A DNA stretch of 64,000 nucleotides from CAZCFB01 sp964511535 (GCA_964511535.1 CAZEFW010000003.1:92003-156002), one strand, 5' to 3'; positions 53,331 to 61,870 are shown, counted from the stretch's first letter. Program-made: numbers and translations. Notes: a model not told the origin generated them from the sequence alone.

Positions 53331-54067
53331 TCGTCCAGCCCCATCTGGCAGCGCAGGGTCAGGTACTCGGCGGTCCACTGCCCATCCTCGCCGCGCACCT
53401 GCAGCGGCGGAGGGTCGGCCCGGTCGCCTTGCGCGGCGCAGGCGTGCAGCGCGAGGTGCGGCGGCTGGCCATTGCGGAAGATCACCGCCTGCCGCCAGAG
53501 CAGCGCCAGCCCCGCGCGGGACACCGCCTCCAGCGGGCGCGGGTCGCGGGCCGCGTGGCAGAAGCAGAAGACGCCGCCCGGGGCGAGGTGGCGAGCAGCC
53601 ACCTCACAGTAATCGAACACGTCGCCATGCAGCTCCAGCCGCGCCGCGGCCCGCTGGGGGTTGGGCGAACGTGTGGCGCTCCCCTCGGGCAGGTAAGGCG
53701 GGTTGGCCACCACGAGGTCGAAGCGCTCCTGATCGCGGACCATGGCGCGGTCTCGCAGGTCGCCACGCCGCACCTCCACCCGCGCCTCCAGGCCGTTGTA
53801 CGCCACCGTGCGGCGGGCCAGATCCGCGCTCACCTGCTGCACCTCCACGCTGACGAGCCGCGCCGCCTCACTCAGCCCGTACAGGGTCATCAGCCCCACC
53901 GACCCGACCCCGGCGCCCAGGTCCAGCACCCGCTGCGCGCCCGGCCGCGCCCGGAGCCCGGTCCACGCCGTGAGCACGTCGTCGGTGGAGAACCGGTGCC
54001 CCCGCCGCAGCTGGTGGATGCGCCATTCGCCGCACAGTCTGTCGAGGGTGGTGGTGGGCTCGGCCAT
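53327..54067 (-). CDS. tRNA1(Val) (adenine-N6)-methyltransferase-like (TrmN6/YfiC)
   Basis: A 246-residue N6-adenine-type methyltransferase with motif I VLDLGAGVGSVGL near 47 and the catalytic motif N122-PPY125 (VVANPPYLPEGS). The N-terminal RRGHRFSTDDVLTAW is characteristic of the TrmN6 branch. It modifies A37 of tRNA-Val in Escherichia coli; related enzymes can act on rRNA or proteins. It is coupled to the methyltransferase downstream. Confidence 0.88.
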   Translation of the reverse strand: MAEPTTTLDRLCGEWRIHQLRRGHRFSTDDVLTAWTGLRARPGAQRVLDLGAGVGSVGLMTLYGLSEAARLVSVEVQQVSADLARRTVAYNGLEARVEVRRGDLRDRAMVRDQERFDLVVANPPYLPEGSATRSPNPQRAAARLELHGDVFDYCEVAARHLAPGGVFCFCHAARDPRPLEAVSRAGLALLWRQAVIFRNGQPPHLALHACAAQGDRADPPPLQVRGEDGQWTAEYLTLRCQMGLDE

Positions 54068-54109
54068 GAGGATGAGGAGCCAGGGTAATGAGGGTGCCTG
54101 CTGCCCTGC

Positions 54110-55465
54110 CTACTTTTCGTCGCTCACGCCGGCCGCGCGATCCATCTTCGCAGTGATGAAGTTGTAGCAGATCAGCGCCACCAGCGAGATCGCGCCGACG
54201 ATGGTGTAGGCGAACCACAGGTAGTGGGCGCGGGAGTAGTTATCGGGCATGGGGCCCTTGCCCACCAGCGCCAGGGCGTGCTGCTCCTGCAGGGGCTTGG
54301 ACAGGGTGTTCGGGTCGGGACAGTACTTCTTGAGCAGGAACCCCGAGAAGATGAAGCCGAAGATCCAGGCGAAGAACGTGTTTACATGGGCGAAGCCGAG
54401 GAAGATGCCCTCCTTGCCCGCGGGCGCTTGTTTCGAGGCGTACTCCAGGTACTTGGGGCTGAGGAAGCACTCGGCCAGCCCCTGGATCGAGATGCCGATC
54501 ACCATCATGACGGTGATCGGGTGCACCTCGTAGCCGAAGATCACGAAGTTTGTGGTGATGTAGGCCGACAGGGCCATTGTCAGGGCCGACAGCGGGATCA
54601 TGCACATGGCAACCAGGATGGATTTCTGCGGCTTCCAGTCCTTGACCAGCTGCGTGATCATCACCACGAAGAGCACCACCACCAGAGGGTTGACGTTGGC
54701 GTACCACTCCGGCTTGTAGGTCTCACCAGCCATGCGCAGCACGTAGTCCGGCATGGACGCGTAGAGCTGACCCTGGATGGCCCAGAAGCCGGCGGTGATC
54801 AGGATCAGCGCCAGGAAACGCAGGTTGCTCATGGCGAGCCACATGCCGCCGAGCACCTCCTTGATGTCCTTCGGCTTGGACTCGGCGTCGTCGGGCGGGA
54901 AGTAGAGCAGGAACACCAGCACCAGCGCCAGCGCCGCGGCCCCCGACGAGAAGTAGGGGACCGTGTCCACGCCCAGCTGGATCCGCATGGGCGCCACCAC
55001 CGTCTTGCCGGTGAAGGAGCCGATGTTGACCACCATGTAGAAGATGGAGAACGCCCGCGCCCGGTTGACCTCGTCGGAGGTCTTGGAGACGGTGCCCGTG
55101 ATCACCGGCTTGACGAAGGAGCCGCCGAGCACGATGAGGCCGAGGCCCGCCAGCACCGGCCCGAGGGTGTGGAACATGCCGAGGGTGCCGTAGCCAACGG
55201 TCAGCAGGCCGAAGGCGATGAGCAGCGCCTTGCGGAAGCCGATGCGGTCGGCGGTGGCGCCGGTGAAGAACGGCACCAGGTAGATCCAGCCGCCGAACAT
55301 GCCCGCAATGACGCCGGCCTCCACGTCGTCGAGGCCCACGACCCGGATGAGGTAGGTGCGCAGGGCGATGAAGGTGCCGTAGTACGCCGCGCGCTCGCAC
55401 AGCTCGGCGGCGTTGGCTGTCCAGAATGGGCGAGGAAACTTCCAGCTCGTGGCTTGCTCTGTCAT
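54110..55465 (-). CDS. POT/PTR2 family peptide transporter (MFS)
   Basis: A 451-residue MFS transporter with 12 or more helices. The proton-coupled oligopeptide signature E21-LC-ER25-AA-YY29 (ExxERxxYY) and the FSIFYMVVNIGSF helix are diagnostic. It probably imports di- and tripeptides with protons. The ATG at 55465 is preceded by TTTAAT 7 nt upstream; the ORF start at 55513 adds a non-family leader. A Lys/Glu tail ends the protein. Confidence 0.92.
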   Translation of the reverse strand: MTEQATSWKFPRPFWTANAAELCERAAYYGTFIALRTYLIRVVGLDDVEAGVIAGMFGGWIYLVPFFTGATADRIGFRKALLIAFGLLTVGYGTLGMFHTLGPVLAGLGLIVLGGSFVKPVITGTVSKTSDEVNRARAFSIFYMVVNIGSFTGKTVVAPMRIQLGVDTVPYFSSGAAALALVLVFLLYFPPDDAESKPKDIKEVLGGMWLAMSNLRFLALILITAGFWAIQGQLYASMPDYVLRMAGETYKPEWYANVNPLVVVLFVVMITQLVKDWKPQKSILVAMCMIPLSALTMALSAYITTNFVIFGYEVHPITVMMVIGISIQGLAECFLSPKYLEYASKQAPAGKEGIFLGFAHVNTFFAWIFGFIFSGFLLKKYCPDPNTLSKPLQEQHALALVGKGPMPDNYSRAHYLWFAYTIVGAISLVALICYNFITAKMDRAAGVSDEK

Positions 55466-55472
55466 GGCCGCT

Positions 55473-55478
55473 ATTAAA
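55473..55478 (-). promoter_or_regulatory. -10-like TTTAAT of a predicted leaderless promoter
   Basis: On the minus strand TTTAAT ends 7 nt before the ATG at 55465. No clear Shine-Dalgarno sequence. Confidence 0.3.
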
Positions 55479-55530
55479 GAGAGGATCGGCCCGCGAAACA
55501 AGCCATCGCTCATGATTCTTCAGATCCCTT

Positions 55531-55602
55531 CCGTCATTTCCCCTGGTCTGTCATCTCCCGTTCTGTCATTTCGTCGTTCTGTCATTTCGTCGTTCTGTCA
55601 TT
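55531..55602. repeat. octamer/16-mer tandem repeat (TTCTGTCATTTCGTCG)
   Basis: Degenerate 8-nt words build a 16-nt unit repeated about three times. The block ends 9 nt before the next gene's start, leaving no Shine-Dalgarno sequence. Confidence 0.85.
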
Positions 55603-55610
55603 ATCTTTTC

Positions 55611-56783
55611 GTGCGAGTCCTGTTCCTCAACTCCCGCCTGACCACCCGCGGCGGCGCGCACCGGTGGATGCTCTCGGTGCTGGCGCGCCTGCAGGGCCAG
55701 GCCCAGACCCTGTGCGCGGTGGGGTCGGTGGATCCGACGTTTCCACCCCACGAGGCGGCGCGCATCGGTCCGTACGAGCGGGTCAAGGGGCTGGACCGCT
55801 CCGGGCTGTCGGGGCGAGGCGGACAGGGCGCGCGCGACCGCCTGGCCGCGCTGCTGGACCGCTGGCAGCCCGACGTCATACAGGTCAACGACGTGATGGA
55901 CCCGGAACTGCTCAGGATGGTGTCCCCCACCGGCCGCGGCGTGATGATGGTGCAGGACCACCGGCTGTTCTGCCCGGGTAGAGGCAAGGTGGACGCGGCG
56001 GGCGCGCCCTGCGACGTCCCCATGGGCGACGGATGCGCGCGCTGCTTCGACGAGCAAGCCTACGCCGACAAGATGGACATCCTGACCCGGTGTCGCCAGA
56101 TCGGCGCGGGCGACATGGCCCGGCTCCTGGTGCTGTCGAACTACATGAAGGCAGAGCTCGAGGCGGCCGACATCCCCATCAGGCCCGTCACCGTCATCCC
56201 TCCCTTCGTGGACATCCCCGCGCGCCGGCGCCGAGAAGACCCCGGTGATTATCACCTGCTGGCAGGCCGCCTGTCCGAGCACAAGGGCGTCACAGAGGCG
56301 CTGCAGGCGGCCCGCACGCTGGACCTGCCCCTGGTGGTGGCCGGCAGCGGCCCCCTGGAGCAGGAGGTCATGCGAGCGGCCAGGAACCACCCTGACAGGG
56401 TGCGCCACGCGGGCTGGCTGGAGCATGCCGAGCTGATGGACCTGATGTCAGGCGCCCGCAGCCTGTGGATGCCCGGCATCTGGGCCGAGCCGTTCGGCAT
56501 CGTGGGCCTGGAGGCGCAACACCTGGGCGTGCCGGTCATCGCCAGCCACACGGGCGGCGTCACCGACTGGCTGGACCACGAGGTCACCGGGCTGCTGGTG
56601 CCGCCAGGCGATGTTCGCGCCCTGGGCCAGGCCGCCAGCCGCCTCGAACAGGACGCTGCCCTGGCCCGGCGGCTGGGCGATGCGGCCCGGGCCCACGCGA
56701 GCCGGGATTTTGCGCCCGAGCCGATCATGGCGCGCCTGATCGGTGTATACCGGGACATCATCCAGGAGACGGACCATGAGTGA
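55611..56783 (+). CDS. GT4-family glycosyltransferase
   Basis: A 390-residue GT-B glycosyltransferase. The N-terminal acceptor domain starts VRVLFLNSRLTTRGGAHRW and includes a Cys-rich loop (FCPGRGKVDAAG, GCARCFDEQAY) common in a GT4 subgroup. The donor domain has LLAGRLSEHKGV near 220 and WAEPFGIVGLEAQHLGVPVI near 295 (E-x7-E), then SHTGGVTDWL. I chose GTG 55611 because the protein begins exactly at the first Rossmann strand; there is no Shine-Dalgarno, since repeat DNA runs up to the start. It overlaps the dGTPase gene by 8 bp. Confidence 0.85.
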   Translation: MRVLFLNSRLTTRGGAHRWMLSVLARLQGQAQTLCAVGSVDPTFPPHEAARIGPYERVKGLDRSGLSGRGGQGARDRLAALLDRWQPDVIQVNDVMDPELLRMVSPTGRGVMMVQDHRLFCPGRGKVDAAGAPCDVPMGDGCARCFDEQAYADKMDILTRCRQIGAGDMARLLVLSNYMKAELEAADIPIRPVTVIPPFVDIPARRRREDPGDYHLLAGRLSEHKGVTEALQAARTLDLPLVVAGSGPLEQEVMRAARNHPDRVRHAGWLEHAELMDLMSGARSLWMPGIWAEPFGIVGLEAQHLGVPVIASHTGGVTDWLDHEVTGLLVPPGDVRALGQAASRLEQDAALARRLGDAARAHASRDFAPEPIMARLIGVYRDIIQETDHE

Positions 56784-58131
56784 TCCGATGAAGTGGGACC
56801 GCCTGATGAGCCGGGACCGGCTGTGCGGCGGACGCAAGCCCGAGGCAGGGCCCGTGCGCACCGCCTTTCAGGTGGACGCCGACCGCATCACCTTCTCCAA
56901 CGCGTTCCGCCGGCTTCAGGGCAAGACCCAGGTCTACCCGCTGCCGGACGACGACCATGTGCACACTCGCCTGACCCACAGCCTGGAGGTGGCCAGCGTG
57001 GGCCGCTCCATCGGCAACCGCGTGGGCGAGGGGGTGCTGGCCCGCCGGCCCGAGCTGCAGGGCGTGGTCTCCTTTCGCGACCTGGGCGACTGCGTGCACG
57101 CGGCCTGCCTGGCCCATGACCTGGGCAACCCGCCCTTCGGCCACTCCGGCGAGGAGGCCATGCGCTCCTGGTTCGAGGGCTGGCTCGACAGCGACGAGCG
57201 GGCCGCCGAGCTGTCGGCGGGTCAGCGTGAGGACCTGCGCAGCTTCGAGGGCAACGCCCAGGGCTTCCGCCTGCTCACCAGCCGCGAGCTGGGCGGCCGC
57301 CGCGGCGGGCTGCAGCTGACCCACGCCACCCTGGGCGCGTTCACCAAGTACCCGCGGGGGGCGCTGCTGGACCAGGGCTGTCACCACGGCAAGAGCATCG
57401 CCAAGCTGGGTGTTTACCAGGCCGAGATGCACCACTTCGAGGCGGTGGCCGCTGCCCTGGGGTTGCCGGAGCGCGCCGAACAGCCCGGGGCCTGGTGGCG
57501 ACACCCGCTGGCCTACCTGGTGGAGGCCGCGGACGACATCTGCTACCTGATCCTCGACCTGGAGGATGGCCACCGGCTGGGCTACGTGCCGCACGAGCGG
57601 TACGTGGAGCTGATGGGCCCCATCGCGAGCCAGCACCCCGGATTTCGCGGTCAACAGCCCGAGGGCGCCAGCGTGGCCGCGCAGCGCGCCCATGGCGGTG
57701 TGCTGCGCGCCATGGCCATCGGGGTGCTCATCGGCCAGGTGGCCGACGCCTTTTTGGCCCACGAGGAGGGGATACTGGCCGGTGAGATGGACCGGCCGCT
57801 CACGTCCCTGATCCAGGCCAGGGACCAGCTGGACCAGATCGAGACCGACAGCGTGACCTACTGCTATCGCGCCCGGGACGTGGTGGAGGTGGAGCTGGCC
57901 GGGTTCGAGGTCATCGCTGCGCTGCTGGACCGGTTCGTGGGGGCGGCCCTGCACCCCACCCGACGCCGCTCTCGCAAAATGAAGACGCTCTTCCCCTGGC
58001 TCGGCGACCACGGAGAGGTGTACCCAAACCTGCTCTCCTGCACTGATTTCATCTCCGGAATGACCGACAGCTACGCCGTCTCCCTATATAGAAGGCTGGC
58101 AGGCCACAGTTTGCCCGGCCGGCGCCGCTGA
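56776..58131 (+). CDS. dgt: dGTP triphosphohydrolase (dGTPase), HD superfamily
   Basis: A 451-residue nucleotidase that cleaves dGTP to deoxyguanosine and triphosphate. The HD metal site is visible: H68 (HTRLTHSLEV), H114-D115 (LAHDLGNPPFGHSGE) and the downstream Asp in LVEAADDICYLI. R-LQGKTQV near residue 46 and the C-terminal FISGMTDSYAVSLYRRL also fit the family. The start at 56776 overlaps the glycosyltransferase stop. The region after it is non-coding RNA. Confidence 0.94.
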   Translation: MSDPMKWDRLMSRDRLCGGRKPEAGPVRTAFQVDADRITFSNAFRRLQGKTQVYPLPDDDHVHTRLTHSLEVASVGRSIGNRVGEGVLARRPELQGVVSFRDLGDCVHAACLAHDLGNPPFGHSGEEAMRSWFEGWLDSDERAAELSAGQREDLRSFEGNAQGFRLLTSRELGGRRGGLQLTHATLGAFTKYPRGALLDQGCHHGKSIAKLGVYQAEMHHFEAVAAALGLPERAEQPGAWWRHPLAYLVEAADDICYLILDLEDGHRLGYVPHERYVELMGPIASQHPGFRGQQPEGASVAAQRAHGGVLRAMAIGVLIGQVADAFLAHEEGILAGEMDRPLTSLIQARDQLDQIETDSVTYCYRARDVVEVELAGFEVIAALLDRFVGAALHPTRRRSRKMKTLFPWLGDHGEVYPNLLSCTDFISGMTDSYAVSLYRRLAGHSLPGRRR

Positions 58132-58246
58132 CGGATCCAAACTCCTAGATCTTTGTAGGATAATTGTAAGGAAATTCGTTGTTTATGGATTTTTCCGTTC
58201 GTGTCAAAACAATGAAAAAAAAGTGACAGAAATGTGAAGTTCGGCC

Positions 58247-58274
58247 TTGACGGGTCCGGGGTCACTGCTAGATT
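58247..58274 (+). promoter_or_regulatory. strong sigma-70-type promoter for the large RNA
   Basis: TTGACG (58247-58252), a 16-bp spacer and extended -10 TGC-TAGATT (58266-58274). An A-tract at 58214-58222 may act as an UP element. The predicted start, about 7 nt later, falls at 58281-58282, exactly the first base of the RNA's closing stem. Confidence 0.75.
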
Positions 58275-58281
58275 GTCTTTC

Positions 58282-59322
58282 GTGAGCGGCTGGAAGGTCG
58301 TTCTGAAGTGCCGCCACCGGAGGCGGAAATCCAAGGGAGCTTCGGCGAACGAGGAGGACCGACGAGGGTGGAAGGACCTCGAAAGGGAAGGCAGACTCGA
58401 GGGAGTCAAGCCAACCATTTTGCCGGGCCAAAACTCTGAAGGACCATGGTCGATTTAGCTTGCGCGTCGATCAAGAAGTTCAAGAGAGGATGGCTCCAGG
58501 ATGAGCCCCGGCAAGAAGGGAGAAACCCCTAGGGAGGAAAAAGCCCATGAGGGTCATGGCCTGTGGTTCAGTCTAATCAACTGACCAGAGGAACGGACGC
58601 TCGCGGGGAGCAAGGCCTTGAAGTGGAGGCTGCTACCCAGGGTTGCGTCAAACAAAATGCCGAAGGTGAAAGAGACCGGCACCTGGCGGGTCACGGAAAC
58701 CAGAGGAAATGACGCAGCAACCAGGAAGCGGGTAACCACAGGAAGGCAACGGCGTCCGAGAGGGCGTGCGGCTCCGCGGGTGGGAAGAACCCTGGAGGGT
58801 AGAACCCCAAGGACGGGACCGGCATGAAACAAGGCCGGCAGGGTCCAGGCGGAATAAAGCCCTGAGAGCGTGAGAAACGCTGAGAGGGAATGGTACTCGA
58901 GGGCTGGTAACCTTCGAGACGAGTAGCTGCCTGGAACCGGGAAAACGTCGAAGGGGACGAAACCGCAAGGGAGGTTGTTCGAGCTGGAGGATACTTCAGG
59001 GAGAGCAAGCTCGGATGTGAAATACTCTGGAGAGGAGCGAAAGACTACGAGAGGATGACCGGACTCCACGCAAGTGGCCCCGGTCGGTCAACGGTGCAAA
59101 GACCTCAGAGGCCAACCTGGTGACAGGAAAAGGTCAAAGAGGGAGCGAAGAAACCAATACGGTCGCTAACACCGTTGAATATAAAACTCTGTAAGTCTAG
59201 CCAACCTCATGAGAGGCAGACGGGTCCTGGTGACAGGGCGCGGCAGGCACAACCGAGCTAAGACCTTCGAAGCGGGAAACGGCGCCGAAGAACAAATTTC
59301 AGCCGCTCACATTTTATTTTCT
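58282..59322 (+). ncRNA. large structured non-coding RNA (~1.04 kb), family not recognised
   Basis: No plausible protein gene lies here. The first 11 nt, GTGAGCGGCTG (58282-58292), are perfectly complementary to CAGCCGCTCAC at 59300-59310 (14 bp counting one G-U), followed by ATTTTATTTTCT. Internal helices read by eye include 58298-58303/58347-58352, 58394-58407 (GACTC/GAGTC), 58644-58649/58711-58716, 58867-58881, 59057-59085 (GACCGG..CCGGTC around CCAC-GCAA-GTGG), 59088-59096/59170-59178 (9 bp), 59101-59105/59131-59135, 59116-59127 and 59226-59237 (both CCTG-GTGA-CAGG), 59144-59148/59163-59167 and 59205-59216. GNRA loops fall on the plus strand, which fixes orientation. It is purine-rich and lower in GC than neighbours. 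Compare OLE, GOLLD and ROOL; none could be matched. Confidence 0.85.
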
Positions 59323-59350
59323 GGGCAGCGCCTGTGATAAACCCGGGTAC

Positions 59351-60376
59351 ATGTCCCCTCCCCCCGAAATCCTCGATGCCTGGGACCTGGCTGACACCAG
59401 TGCGACCCCCATCACCTCAGGATTGATCAACCAGACCTTCCTGGTTCACGGGCCGGATCCGCTGATCTTGCAGCGGCTCAACCCGATCTTTGGACCGGAG
59501 GTCAACGAGGACATCGAGGCGGTGACTGCTCACCTGGCCCGGGCCGGGATGCAGACGCCGCGGCTGGTGCGAACGGTTGATGGTGAACCCTGGTCGCGAG
59601 ACCTGGAGGGCATGGTCTGGCGGGCGCTGACCTGGGTGGAGGGGGAGACGGTGACCACGGTGGATTCGGCTGACCGGGCACGTTCGGCTGGGGCCCTGCT
59701 GGGACGCTTCCACCGGTGTCTGGCTGACTTCGAGCCGGCGTTCCGCCATCGCCGGGTGGGGGTTCACGATACGCCGCGCCACCTGGCCGCCCTGCGACGG
59801 GCTCTGCACCGACACCCGGAGCACCGCAACCTGCGCCAGGTGGAGCCGCTGGCCCGGGCGATCCTCGAGCTCGCCGGCGCGCAGGCGCCCTGCCCGACCC
59901 TGCCGGAGCGCGTTGTGCACGGCGATCCCAAGATCACCAACATCATCTTCACCGACGATGGCGCGGCACGCTGCCTGGTGGACCTGGACACCCTGGCGCG
60001 CATGCCGGTTCACCTTGAGCTGGGCGACGCCCTGCGGTCCTGGTGCAACCCGGCAGGCGAGGAGGCGCCGGGCCAGCTCGACCTGGAGTTGACCGCTGCG
60101 GCGCTCGAGGGTTACGCGTCCAGCGTCGGGGGAATGCTGACGGACGCCGAGAGGGGCGCCCTGCCCGGCGCCGCGCAGCTCATCGCCACCGAGCTTGCCG
60201 CGCGGTTCTGCGCCGACGCCCTGGAGGAGCGCTACTTCGGCTGGGATCGGGCGCGTCATACTTCGGCCTCGGACCACAACCTGGTCCGGGCCCGGTCGCA
60301 GCTCGCCCTGGCCCGGTCAGCCCGACAGCGGGCGAAGGACGTGCAGTACATCGTCGAGGCCCTATTTGGCCCTTGA
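59351..60376 (+). CDS. APH-fold phosphotransferase, N-acetylhexosamine-kinase-like
   Basis: A 341-residue kinase of the aminoglycoside-phosphotransferase fold. The N-terminus (SGLINQTFLVHG, LILQRLNPIFGPEV) resembles N-acetylhexosamine 1-kinase (NahK) and its relatives. The catalytic loop VVHGDPKITNIIF near 197 and the metal motif CLVDLDTL near 213 complete the active site. The start lies only 29 bp after the U-rich end of the large RNA. Substrate is inferred only from the fold; choline or other small alcohols are alternatives. Confidence 0.87.
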   Translation: MSPPPEILDAWDLADTSATPITSGLINQTFLVHGPDPLILQRLNPIFGPEVNEDIEAVTAHLARAGMQTPRLVRTVDGEPWSRDLEGMVWRALTWVEGETVTTVDSADRARSAGALLGRFHRCLADFEPAFRHRRVGVHDTPRHLAALRRALHRHPEHRNLRQVEPLARAILELAGAQAPCPTLPERVVHGDPKITNIIFTDDGAARCLVDLDTLARMPVHLELGDALRSWCNPAGEEAPGQLDLELTAAALEGYASSVGGMLTDAERGALPGAAQLIATELAARFCADALEERYFGWDRARHTSASDHNLVRARSQLALARSARQRAKDVQYIVEALFGP

Positions 60377-60428
60377 AATCACGCCCGCGTCGTAATAAAG
60401 CTGCCGTTGTGAGACCGGGAGATAGTCC

Positions 60429-61067
60429 ATGAAATCGACGACTTTAATTGCATTTAGCGTTCTGATGATGCTGTTGCCTGCCTGTGAGCAGCTCAAGGTG
60501 CAGAATCCAAGGGGCACCGGGGCGAAGGCCACGAAGACGGCCGTCAAAAAAACCGAGGAGAAGGTAAAGACCCACGCCTACCACAACGTGGACCCTGCCC
60601 CACCCAAGGCGGCTTCAGGGGGCTGCGGCAGCTGCGCCGGCGCCGGGCCTGTGGCGCACGCGGGCCAACGCAAAGAGGGCGATGCGACCCTCGTGGGCGC
60701 GGCGCTCACCGGCGCCCCGACGGCCAAGGTCGTGGCGTTGATGAAGGCTCCGGCCGAATTCGAGGGCAAGCTGGTGGCCCTGCGTGGCAGCGTCGCGGCC
60801 ATGTGCCACCACCGCAAGCTCTGGTTCTCCATGGTGGACGACGACAGCGGCAGGCAGCTGCGCGTGATCACCCACCCGGCGTTCCTCACGCCTGGCGGCT
60901 CCATCGGGCGCAAGGTGCTGGTGGAAGGGATCGTCGAGAAGATCGAGATCCCCGCGGCCCGGGCGCGGCACATCGCCAAGGAGCATGGCACCGCGGATCC
61001 GTCCAAGATCAAGGGCGATGTGCACCACGAGGCCGTCCTGCGCGCCAAGGGCGCGAAGTTCTTCTAG
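60429..61067 (+). CDS. DUF4920-like lipoprotein
   Basis: A 212-residue lipoprotein (lipobox LPAC, Cys19). After a Lys/Thr-rich linker and the Gly-rich CGSCAGAG patch, a domain of about 120 residues resembles DUF4920: VVALMKAPAEFEGKLVALRG, VAAMCHHRKLWFSMVDDD, VLVEGIVEKIEI. The CxxC and the Cys-His-His loop suggest metal or thiol chemistry; that is inference. Its TAG stop is in frame with the following ORF, only 9 nt before that ORF's TTG start. Confidence 0.8.
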   Translation: MKSTTLIAFSVLMMLLPACEQLKVQNPRGTGAKATKTAVKKTEEKVKTHAYHNVDPAPPKAASGGCGSCAGAGPVAHAGQRKEGDATLVGAALTGAPTAKVVALMKAPAEFEGKLVALRGSVAAMCHHRKLWFSMVDDDSGRQLRVITHPAFLTPGGSIGRKVLVEGIVEKIEIPAARARHIAKEHGTADPSKIKGDVHHEAVLRAKGAKFF

Positions 61068-61076
61068 GGCCCCTCT

Positions 61077-61682
61077 TTGCGCTGGCGCCGGCGGCTCATC
61101 ACGCTGCACCGTGACATCGGCTACGTGGCGGTGGGCCTCACCGTGATCTATGCCATCTCCGGCGTGGCGGTGAACCACAAGCATGACTGGAACTACTCCT
61201 GGGTCGTGGAGCATCGCACCGAGCGGGTGGGGACCCCTGCCCAGCTGCTCGGCGTCTCCGCGCCGCGGAGCACCCCCGGGGACCTGGCCCGTCAGCAGCC
61301 GCAGAAGCTGATCCAGGCGCTCGTTCGACGCACAGGTCGCGATGTGATGCCGTCCAACGCTTTCTGGCGCGCGCCTGACCGGCTGAGCCTGTTTTTCGGC
61401 GCGGGGGGCAGGGACGTGGTGGACTATCTGCCCTCGACGGGAGTTGTGGAGCACTGGGTGCGCAAGCCGCGGCCCTTCTTCAGACAGATCAACTTCCTGC
61501 ACCTCAACGAGCCGGCAGGAGCTTGGACCTGGATCGCTGACATCTACGCCGTGGCGCTGCTTTTCCTGGGGCTGTCCGGGATATTTCTGGTCAAGGGCAA
61601 GTACGGCTTGCGCGGCAGAGGGGGCCTGCTCCTGGGAGCCGGCATCGTGATCCCCATCGTGGCCCTGGTGCTCCTGCTCTGA
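61077..61682 (+). CDS. PepSY-associated membrane protein
   Basis: A 201-residue inner-membrane protein. The N-terminal helix LHRDIGYVAVGLTVIYAISGVAVNH and the C-terminal helix pair (IADIYAVALLFLGLSGIFLV, LLLGAGIVIPIVALVLLL) match PepSY-associated TM proteins, which often accompany metal, haem or redox systems. Only a TTG is available as start (61077) and no Shine-Dalgarno is visible. Read-through of the preceding TAG or coupling to the upstream lipoprotein may be involved. An NHKHDW loop near residue 32 could bind metal. Confidence 0.75.
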   Translation: MRWRRRLITLHRDIGYVAVGLTVIYAISGVAVNHKHDWNYSWVVEHRTERVGTPAQLLGVSAPRSTPGDLARQQPQKLIQALVRRTGRDVMPSNAFWRAPDRLSLFFGAGGRDVVDYLPSTGVVEHWVRKPRPFFRQINFLHLNEPAGAWTWIADIYAVALLFLGLSGIFLVKGKYGLRGRGGLLLGAGIVIPIVALVLLL

Positions 61683-61778
61683 TCCGGACACAGGGGTCAA
61701 CAGTACCCACTGGCGCTTCCTGTCACGGGGACTCCCGTCCCCTGCCCGGCCACGCCCACCCGGCGGCAATCTTCAACC

Positions 61779-61845
61779 TCCTGTAATTACAGGATCAGGA
61801 CCAAAGCAAGGCTCCTGCCCGTTTCTGGATCGCATCTTGTATAAT
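61779..61845 (+). promoter_or_regulatory. 16-bp palindrome and perfect -10 TATAAT upstream of the EF-hand lipoprotein
   Basis: TCCTGTAATTACAGGA (61779-61794) is a perfect dyad. TATAAT is at 61840-61845, 45 bp downstream, with no good -35, which suggests an activator-dependent promoter. AGGAGGAG lies just before the ATG at 61871. Confidence 0.5.
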
Positions 61846-61870
61846 ATGGGGCAACCCAAGGAGGAGAGGC

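Noticed and set aside
58554..59069. 171-residue minus-strand ORF in the dgt-phosphotransferase gap
   Set aside because: Ser/Leu/Pro/Arg-rich composition, no family features, no Shine-Dalgarno, and it is antisense to a sequence packed with hairpins. Best explained as a shadow of the structured RNA.
58282..59322. Group I/II intron, RNase P RNA or tmRNA
   Set aside because: No recognisable group II domain V, no group I core pairings noticed, no RNase P or tmRNA consensus segments, and the flanks are intergenic rather than split exons.
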